Shown in pieces: positions 1-4,957 of a stretch of DNA of 6,228 nucleotides. Origin of the DNA: Methanosarcina sp. (GTDB lineage: Archaea > Halobacteriota > Methanosarcinia > Methanosarcinales > Methanosarcinaceae); NCBI GenBank assembly GCA_003157235.1, contig PMJC01000233.1, positions 1 through 6,228 of the forward strand, written 5' to 3'. The position numbers and the translations under genes are program-made. Below the pieces are notes generated by a model. It saw only the letters and a program-made list of their open reading frames with translations, was not told the origin of the DNA and made no database searches. Every line of letters starts with the position of its first letter. Position 1 is the first letter of the stretch.

Positions 1-907
1 ATACAGGAAAAGACTTGAGGTTCTTGGAAATCTCACTATTTTTGAAAGTATGCCATCTTCCATGGAAGAATTCGTATCGAGAGTTAGGGATGCAGATATA
101 GTCATTGTCGGAAGATATGGTTTCTCTGAAAAAGCATTCAGTGCTGCTAAAAATCTGAAGATGATTTCTGTGTGGCAAACCGGCTATGACCATATAGATA
201 TTAAAGCAGCGACTGAAAAAGGTGTAATCGTATCTAATGTTCCTGACTATGCATTTGATTCAGTTGCAGAAATGGTGTTTGCTTTAGCTCTAAATCTCTT
301 GCGAAAAGTGCATCTCGCAGATATCGGGATACGAAAGGGGAATTTTGATTGGAGAGACTATATTGGGAACCAACTTCTGGGAAAAACAATTGGGGTAATA
401 GGCACCGGTAGTATAGGAGTTAGAGTTATACAGATAGCTCACGGTTTTAATATGACTGTTATTTCAGTTACAAGCCATCCGAGTGAAGAAAAAGCAAGAA
501 GACTTGGAGTAAAATTTGTTGATCTGGATACATTACTCAAAGAATCAGATATCATCACCCTTCACGTACCGCTCACTTCATCCACAAAAAATATGATAGG
601 CACAAAAGAGCTTGCAAGAATGAAGACAAGTGCAATTCTTATAAATACAGCCAGAGGAAAGATAGTCGATGAAGTTGCTCTTATAAAAGCTCTTCGAGAA
701 AAACAGATTGGTGGAGCAGGTCTTGATGTTTTTGATAAAGAACCACTGCCATTAGATAGCCCGCTGATGAAATTTGAAAACGTCGCGCTTACGCCACACA
801 TAGCTTTTCTATCCCATGAATCCCTTGAGGAGTGCACAAATGTCTGTGTTCAAAATGTAGAAAAATTCCTTGAAGGGAAGCCACAGAATGCCATAAACTC
901 CGAATGA
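1..907 (+). CDS. D-isomer-specific 2-hydroxyacid dehydrogenase, NAD(P)-dependent (5' end cut by window)
   Basis: Cytosolic oxidoreductase of the D-2-hydroxyacid dehydrogenase family (phosphoglycerate dehydrogenase, glyoxylate/hydroxypyruvate reductase and relatives), interconverting a 2-keto acid and a D-2-hydroxy acid. The frame is open to the left edge: 16 family-like codons precede the Met codon at 50, so that Met is internal and the true start lies outside. About 301 residues are visible, near the usual 310-330. Numbering from Met50, the Rossmann motif GTGSIG is at 118-123, and the catalytic triad is Arg202 (NTARGK), Glu231 (DKEP) and His250 (TPHIA). There is no C-terminal ACT domain, so it is not a long-form SerA. 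The end of the second Rossmann strand reads SVTSHPS, without the acidic residue usual for NAD, which hints at NADP(H) use (inference). Family assignment is sure; the substrate is not. The gene ends 202 bases before ppsA on the same strand. Confidence 0.93.
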   Translation, partial: YRKRLEVLGNLTIFESMPSSMEEFVSRVRDADIVIVGRYGFSEKAFSAAKNLKMISVWQTGYDHIDIKAATEKGVIVSNVPDYAFDSVAEMVFALALNLLRKVHLADIGIRKGNFDWRDYIGNQLLGKTIGVIGTGSIGVRVIQIAHGFNMTVISVTSHPSEEKARRLGVKFVDLDTLLKESDIITLHVPLTSSTKNMIGTKELARMKTSAILINTARGKIVDEVALIKALREKQIGGAGLDVFDKEPLPLDSPLMKFENVALTPHIAFLSHESLEECTNVCVQNVEKFLEGKPQNAINSE

Positions 908-930
908 TTGCAGGTTTCAAATTGCCTTAA

Positions 931-1045
931 AATCTGAACGTAAAGAGATGTAGTTCATGAAAAATCAATGCATAAATTACAAGTGGAACCTACTTAATCC
1001 AAGAATACATTGTACTGATTTGGAAAAACTTTTCAACTAATGCAT
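931..1045 (-). repeat. Possible degenerate third copy of the ~112-base inverted-repeat element
   Basis: Two blocks resemble the copy at 4847-4957 in the same order. Positions 958-976 match 4864-4883 with a single one-base gap. Positions 1008-1021 match CATTGTATTTGATTT in that copy with one gap and one difference. The blocks lie 50 bases apart here and 58 there. On the minus strand AAATCA and TGATTT can pair as in the inner stem of the other copies, but the outer ends align only with several insertions. The limits given are approximate. It could be chance similarity in AT-rich DNA. Confidence 0.35.
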
Positions 1046-1092
1046 GAAATTTTAAGTTTATTGCCAAACTTTTTATTCACAACAATAATTTT

Positions 1093-1109
1093 AAAGGGGA
1101 TTTTGGAAA
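1093..1109 (+). promoter_or_regulatory. ppsA ribosome binding site and leader end
   Basis: AAAGGGGA at 1093-1100 lies 9 bases before the ATG at 1110 and supports that start, although it is not a perfect GGAGG-type site. The spacer upstream is AT-rich. Candidate TATA-like runs at 1050-1062 and 1070-1077 are both poor matches to the archaeal consensus, so the transcription start cannot be fixed and a longer leader is possible. Confidence 0.5.
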
Positions 1110-3563
1110 ATGTCTGAGATTAAGAGCAAGTACATCCGTTGGTTTTCAGAGACTACGATTGACGATGTCCCGCTTGTGGGTGGAAAGAATGCTTCTCTTG
1201 GGGAAATGTACAGGGAGCTTACTTCGAAGGTGATAAAGATCCCTAACGGCTTTGCAGTGACTGACGAAGCTTATTGGCACACCCTCAAAGCCGGAGGAAT
1301 TATAGAGAAGCTTAAAAAAGCAATGGAAGGTCTTGATATTGCAAATGTCACTGACCTTGCAAAAAGGGGGAAAATCGCAAGGGATCTGATTTTTGGGGCA
1401 GGAATTCCTGACGATCTCTGGGAAGAAATCAAAATTGGATATGATAGTCTATGCGAGCAGTATGGAGATGATACGGATGTAGCTGTCCGGAGTTCGGCAA
1501 CTGCTGAAGATCTTCCTACCGCTTCTTTTGCTGGCCAGCAGGAAACTTACCTAAATATCAGAGGATATCCATGGCTTAGAGACGCTTGCTCGCGTTGTTT
1601 TGCCTCGCTCTTCACTGACAGGGCGATTTCTTACCGTGTAACAAATAACTTTGATCATTTCAAAGTGGGGCTCTCGATTGGGATTATGAAGATGGTAAGA
1701 TCTGATCTAGCTTCTAGCGGTGTTATTTTTACTCTGGATACTGAAACCGGATTCAAGGACGTGGTTTTCATTACAGGCGCATACGGGCTTGGAGAAAATG
1801 TCGTGCTGGGCCAGGTCAATCCAGATGAGTTCTATGTCTTTAAGCCGACTTTCAGGGAAGGGTATAAGCCAATTATCATGAAAAAAGTAGGGGACAAAGA
1901 GATCAAAATGATCTACGGGCGTGGCAACTCCAAAGTACTTACCCAAAACGTGGAGGTTCCTGAAGCTGATCGGCTTCGTTTATGTATTGATGATGATGAA
2001 GTGCTCAAACTTGCAGGGTATGCAATAACTATCGAAAATCATTACTCTGAAAAGTATAGAGAACCCAGGCCTATGGATATCGAGTGGGCAAAAGACGGCA
2101 TAACAGGGGAACTTTTTATAGTGCAGGCAAGACCCGAGACTGTCCAGTCCCAAAAAAGCAAAGACATTCTGGAAACCTATGTACTTGAAAAACGGTCTGA
2201 AATTCTTGTAAGAGGCAAGAGCGTGGGAGACAAAATTGCTTCTGGAAAAGCTCATTTAATTCCGGATGTTTCAGATCTGTCCTCTTTTAAACCAGGAGAA
2301 ATTCTGATTGCGCACAACACGACTCCTGACTGGGAACCTATCATGAAAACAGCAGCTGCAATTGTCACAAACAAAGGGGGAAGGACCTGCCATGCTGCTA
2401 TTGTCAGCCGAGAATTAGGAATTCCTGCAATTGTAGGAACAGGCAATGCAACCGAGGTTCTTGAGACAGGTAGAGAAATCACCGTGAGCTGTGCGGAAGG
2501 AGAGGACGGGCTTGTGTATGATGGTATTCTTCCTTTCCATAAAGATACTCTGAATCTCAAAGACCTAAAACGCCCGAAAACTGAGATTATGATGAATCTT
2601 GGAAATCCGGAGGAAGCTTTTGCCTCTTCCATGATCCCAAATGATGGAATTGGACTTGCGAGGCTGGAATTCATAATTACAAGCTATATTAAGATCCATC
2701 CAATGGCTCTTGTACACCCTGAAAAGGTCAAAGATCCTAAAGTCCTTCTGGAAATCGAACAACTTACAAGAGGTTATGATAAACAAGAGTATTTTGTTGA
2801 GCAGCTTGCCCAAGGGTTTGGGACTATTGCTGCGGCTTTCTATCCAAAGCCGGTTGTAGCTCGCATGAGTGACTTCAAGACTAACGAGTATGCAAGCCTT
2901 CTTGGGGGCAGTTATTTCGAAATGGAGGAGAACAATCCCATGATAGGTTTTAGGGGAGCTTCTCGCTATTGTGATGAGCGTTATAGGGAAGGTTTTGCCC
3001 TTGAGTGCAAGGCTATGAAAAAGGTCAGAGATGAAATGGGACTTACAAATCTCATTCTTATGATTCCCTTCTGTAGAACCGTTGAAGAAGCACGAAAAGT
3101 AATTGCCGAGATGGAGAAAAACGGGCTAAAGAGAGGCGAAAATGGGCTGGAGGTCTATGTTATGTGTGAAATTCCAAATAATGTTCTTCTTATTGAAGAA
3201 TTCAGCGAATTCTTCGATGGCTTTTCCATAGGCTCAAATGACTTGACGCAGCTGACCCTTGGCGTTGACAGAGACTCCGAATTACTTGCTGCAGAATTCG
3301 ATGAGCGAGATCAGGGAGTTATGAAAATAATGGCAATGGCTGTGCTGGGTGCAAAACAAAATGGAAGGCACAGCGGGATCTGTGGACAAGCTCCAAGTGA
3401 CTTTCCTGAAATTGCGGAGTTTCTTGTAAAATTGGGGATAGATTCCATTTCACTTAACCCAGATTCGGTTATGAAGATCACTCTTAAGGTTCTGGAAACT
3501 GAAAAGGAAATGGAAGGTAATGAAAAATATCTAAATAGTAAGTTGACGGGAATCCATCAATAG
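1110..3563 (+). CDS. ppsA: Phosphoenolpyruvate synthase (pyruvate, water dikinase)
   Basis: Cytosolic gluconeogenic enzyme: pyruvate + ATP + H2O gives PEP + AMP + phosphate. The 817 residues are complete and close to the ~790 of bacterial PpsA. The N-terminal ATP-grasp domain (about 1-345) carries VGGKNASLGEM at 23-33 and the nucleotide loop RSSATAEDLPTASFAGQQET at 127-146. The swivel phosphohistidine domain (about 365-475) carries GGRTCHAAI with catalytic His428. Its reading GGRTCH separates it from PPDK, which has GGMTSH. The C-terminal PEP/pyruvate TIM barrel (about 490-800) shows FRGASRY (Arg615, Arg619), metal ligands Glu687 (CEIPNN) and Asp711 (SNDLTQL), and catalytic Cys758 in GICGQAPSD. 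Thr426 sits two residues before His428, the place of the regulatory Thr in bacterial PpsA; whether it is modified here is unknown. All key residues are intact. Start chosen from the ribosome site and the family-typical N terminus. Confidence 0.97.
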   Translation: MSEIKSKYIRWFSETTIDDVPLVGGKNASLGEMYRELTSKVIKIPNGFAVTDEAYWHTLKAGGIIEKLKKAMEGLDIANVTDLAKRGKIARDLIFGAGIPDDLWEEIKIGYDSLCEQYGDDTDVAVRSSATAEDLPTASFAGQQETYLNIRGYPWLRDACSRCFASLFTDRAISYRVTNNFDHFKVGLSIGIMKMVRSDLASSGVIFTLDTETGFKDVVFITGAYGLGENVVLGQVNPDEFYVFKPTFREGYKPIIMKKVGDKEIKMIYGRGNSKVLTQNVEVPEADRLRLCIDDDEVLKLAGYAITIENHYSEKYREPRPMDIEWAKDGITGELFIVQARPETVQSQKSKDILETYVLEKRSEILVRGKSVGDKIASGKAHLIPDVSDLSSFKPGEILIAHNTTPDWEPIMKTAAAIVTNKGGRTCHAAIVSRELGIPAIVGTGNATEVLETGREITVSCAEGEDGLVYDGILPFHKDTLNLKDLKRPKTEIMMNLGNPEEAFASSMIPNDGIGLARLEFIITSYIKIHPMALVHPEKVKDPKVLLEIEQLTRGYDKQEYFVEQLAQGFGTIAAAFYPKPVVARMSDFKTNEYASLLGGSYFEMEENNPMIGFRGASRYCDERYREGFALECKAMKKVRDEMGLTNLILMIPFCRTVEEARKVIAEMEKNGLKRGENGLEVYVMCEIPNNVLLIEEFSEFFDGFSIGSNDLTQLTLGVDRDSELLAAEFDERDQGVMKIMAMAVLGAKQNGRHSGICGQAPSDFPEIAEFLVKLGIDSISLNPDSVMKITLKVLETEKEMEGNEKYLNSKLTGIHQ

Positions 3564-3775
3564 ATCTCATCGAGCTTATTCCAAAACTCATTTAATTTTA
3601 ATTCATTGAGAATTCTTAGAACAACTTTAATGACTATTATAGTTATACTAAAAGGATTTATTGTATTTTAAACTTTTAGATAGTTTCGTACTTTAATACA
3701 ATAACAGACAGTTTAAAGGATTAATCTTTGAGGACATTAAAATTTCAACATATGTCTATGGCTATTTATCAATAA
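3564..3775. other. AT-rich spacer downstream of ppsA
   Basis: I see no credible coding frame here. T-rich runs at about 3589-3602 are plausible archaeal termination sites for ppsA. A perfect 10-base inverted repeat lies at 3658-3667 and 3695-3704 (listed separately). The motif AAAGGATT occurs on both sides of that repeat, near 3652 and 3714. Confidence 0.5.
3658..3704. repeat. Perfect 10-base inverted repeat (stem-loop) in ppsA 3' region
   Basis: TTATTGTATT at 3658-3667 is the exact reverse complement of AATACAATAA at 3695-3704, with a 27-base loop. It starts 95 bases after the ppsA stop. The stem has only two G-C pairs, so it would be weak as RNA; a role in termination or as a protein site is possible but unproven. 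Confidence 0.4.
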
Positions 3776-3887
3776 GACTTACGCACTTGAGGTACAAAAT
3801 CAAGTTCAATATACATTGTTGTCAAATTCATTTTTTATACAATCAAGAGTTTAATGTTATTGATTTCTCAGTTCAACTGCGTAAGTC
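3776..3887 (+). repeat. Copy 1 of a ~112-base element with terminal inverted repeats (MITE-like or structured 3' element)
   Basis: The ends 3776-3790 and 3873-3887 pair at 14 of 15 positions (outer end GACTTACGCA). After an internal loop, AAATCAA at 3797-3803 pairs exactly and in register with TTGATTT at 3860-3866, giving 22 identities over 28 positions. The interior is AT-rich and non-coding, with a small hairpin CAAT-ATAC-ATTG at 3807-3818. The whole unit aligns with the minus strand of 4957-4847. It lies 212 bases after the ppsA stop, in the strand read from ppsA. No clear target-site duplication is visible. Size, paired ends and lack of coding fit a MITE; the pairing-preserving differences also fit a structured RNA. 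I cannot tie the ends to a named IS family. Confidence 0.75.
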
Positions 3888-3936
3888 CAAACTTATAAGG
3901 TCAACCAGGCGTTGCCTATTGAACATATGTTACACA
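3888..3936. other. Short spacer with small palindromes downstream of the orphan gene
   Basis: AACATATGTT at 3922-3931 is a perfect palindrome and AGGC-GTT-GCCT at 3907-3917 is a small hairpin. Both fall just past the stop of the minus-strand gene at 3937 and might mark its transcript end. Support is weak. Confidence 0.25.
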
Positions 3937-4230
3937 TCAAGCGATAGTTTCTCTCATTACTGAAAATACGGTTACATCTTCTTTGTTTTTATCATAGAAA
4001 ATGATTTCGTCGTAGTTGTGGTCACTAGATTCATTGAGTTCGATACCTACCGAAATTTCATTATCTTTGTCCTGCATGAACCACCCAACAAGATCAATAT
4101 CGGCTAAATCTTCGAAATTTTTGAGAATTGCTCTATCATTCCCCCAATTCTCTTTTACAAATTTGAGAAGCTGATCGAAAACGTTGGTATTCCGATACAC
4201 TCCAGAATCATCAAGCTCAAATTTTACCAT
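3937..4230 (-). CDS. Small acidic protein of unknown function
   Basis: This 97-residue protein matches no family I recognise. It is rich in Asp and Glu, has no signal peptide, membrane segment or cysteine, and looks like a small soluble alpha/beta domain: amphipathic helix FDQLLKFVKENW, then LVGWFMQDKDNEISVGIEL and YDEIIFYDKNKEDVTVF as likely strands. It is probably real. GGTGAT lies 5 bases before the ATG, a consensus-like BRE plus palindromic TTTATATAAA sits about 30 bases upstream, and the acidic composition is protein-like. It is a single-gene unit on the opposite strand to ppsA, bracketed by the two inverted copies of the ~112-base element, so it may be accessory cargo (inference). No function should be assigned from this window. 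Confidence 0.7.
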   Translation of the reverse strand: MVKFELDDSGVYRNTNVFDQLLKFVKENWGNDRAILKNFEDLADIDLVGWFMQDKDNEISVGIELNESSDHNYDEIIFYDKNKEDVTVFSVMRETIA

Positions 4231-4235
4231 GTTGT

Positions 4236-4277
4236 ATCACCTTCTAATGTATTGAAGCAATTTATATAAAAAATTTG
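4236..4277 (-). promoter_or_regulatory. Archaeal BRE/TATA promoter and ribosome site for the 97-residue gene
   Basis: On the minus strand an A-rich BRE-like AAATTT (4276-4271) precedes TTTATATAAA (4270-4261), a near-consensus TATA box that is itself a palindrome. Transcription should begin about 25 bases on, near 4240-4245. The ribosome site AGAAGGTGAT occupies 4245-4236, 5 bases from the ATG at 4230, so the leader would be very short. The spacing fits well. Confidence 0.65.
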
Positions 4278-4846
4278 TTTGGGCAGGTGATTCGAGTGTA
4301 GGACATAGTCCTGAAATACATTAAAGTATGTGGTTAAGTTTTCTTTGATAGAGTGGGAGCTATAGTTAATCAATAATATAAATGAAACTAAAACAAATGA
4401 GACCAGTATAAATATAGATTCTCACTGTGAGGAAGTGTCTTTAGACAGTGAATCAACTAAACCAACAACATATAAATCTCGCCCTTATTAAGGGTAAGAA
4501 TCCTGTCCATTTTTCAGTGTAAAAATATAGTTTGTTGAAATAAGCAAATAAATCGTGATAAAAATTCGTTAAACTACTATCAGTTTTGAATGATCTGGCT
4601 TTTTCTACCCCATTTCCAATCGAAGAAAATATCTGCTTCATTGTATTTCATTAGTCTCAGGTATAAACCTTTTTCCCAAAAAGCTTATGTTCTTCTTGAA
4701 AATCTCTTCATGACAAATTGCCCTATTTTCTCAACAGTTTTCCAAGGTATTCATTGATGTGAAGCTGGAGCAAAATATTGATTTCAGGCTTAAGGTTAGA
4801 AATTTAGAACTCATTTTTGCTACAAAAAACTATGAATGGTGAATAA
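4278..4846. other. Gene-poor AT-rich stretch between the orphan gene and copy 2
   Basis: No protein of recognisable family is encoded here. Visible structure: hairpin AGGAC-ATA-GTCCT at 4300-4312; GATT..CACTGT (4417-4428) against ACAGTGAATC (4445-4454), which encloses a competing hairpin TGTCT-TT-AGACA (4436-4447); CCCTT-ATT-AAGGG at 4482-4494; and a plus-strand TATA-like run near 4407-4414 with no convincing gene after it. A doubtful minus-strand frame at 4453-4641 is listed separately. It may be decayed mobile DNA, but I see no transposase motif. Confidence 0.45.
4453..4641 (-). CDS. Doubtful 62-codon open frame
   Basis: The frame would encode a basic, aromatic-rich peptide (for example NFYHDLFAYFNKLYFYTEKW) that I do not recognise. 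There is no ribosome site before the ATG. However, TTTATA on the minus strand at 4667-4662, preceded by AAAAAGG, lies about 23-25 bases upstream, where it would give a nearly leaderless transcript. The peptide has no domain, signal or transposase motif that I can see. It could be a remnant of a longer gene or a chance frame in AT-rich DNA. Confidence 0.2.
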   Translation of the reverse strand: MKQIFSSIGNGVEKARSFKTDSSLTNFYHDLFAYFNKLYFYTEKWTGFLPLIRARFICCWFS

Positions 4847-4957
4847 AATTCACGTAATTGAATTGAAAAATCAATGGCATAAACCTCCAACTATATAAAG
4901 CACATGTTAAACTACAACGCCCATTGTATTTGATTTTGTACCTCAAATACGCAAATC
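4847..4957 (-). repeat. Copy 2 of the ~112-base inverted-repeat element, overlapping the 3' end of gpmI
   Basis: Read on the minus strand from 4957 to 4847, this aligns with copy 1 end to end (111 against 112 bases, about two thirds identical by hand count). It includes a 17-base exact match (4946-4930 with 3787-3803) and 22 of 29 identities at the other end. Its own ends pair at 11 Watson-Crick and 3 G.T positions of 15, with the mismatch at the same position as in copy 1. The inner AAATCAA/TTGATTT stem is unchanged. The hairpin equivalent to CAAT-ATAC-ATTG becomes TACAAT-GGGC-GTTGTA. The element includes the last four gpmI codons and its stop. No clear target-site duplication is visible. 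Confidence 0.72.
4926..4950 (-). repeat. Perfect 8-base stem-loop across the gpmI stop codon
   Basis: GTATTTGA (4926-4933) and TCAAATAC (4943-4950) are exact reverse complements around a 9-base loop. On the gpmI strand the TGA stop lies at the 3' edge of the first arm. No U-run follows on the minus strand, so it is not a standard intrinsic terminator. It is an alternative fold to the long terminal stem of copy 2, because both use the same bases. Confidence 0.45.

Noticed and set aside
50..52. ATG at 50 as the true start of the dehydrogenase
   Set aside because: The frame upstream is open to the window edge and its codons (YRKRLEVLGNLTIFES) fit the family N-terminal domain.
562..837. Open frame on the minus strand inside the dehydrogenase gene
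   Set aside because: It lies fully antisense to a well-supported conserved gene and encodes nothing recognisable.
1707..2813. Several minus-strand open frames inside ppsA
   Set aside because: They are antisense shadows of a conserved 817-codon gene with every catalytic motif intact; none resembles a protein family.
4453..4641. Transposase remnant
   Set aside because: No DDE, HUH or helix-turn-helix signature is visible in the 62-residue frame or in the other frames around it, so I list it only as a doubtful frame.
4926..4950. Intrinsic terminator of gpmI
   Set aside because: The hairpin is perfect, but no U-run follows on the minus strand, and the first arm is coding sequence.
3776..4957. 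CRISPR array
   Set aside because: There are only two long, diverged, inverted copies, with no regular short spacers.
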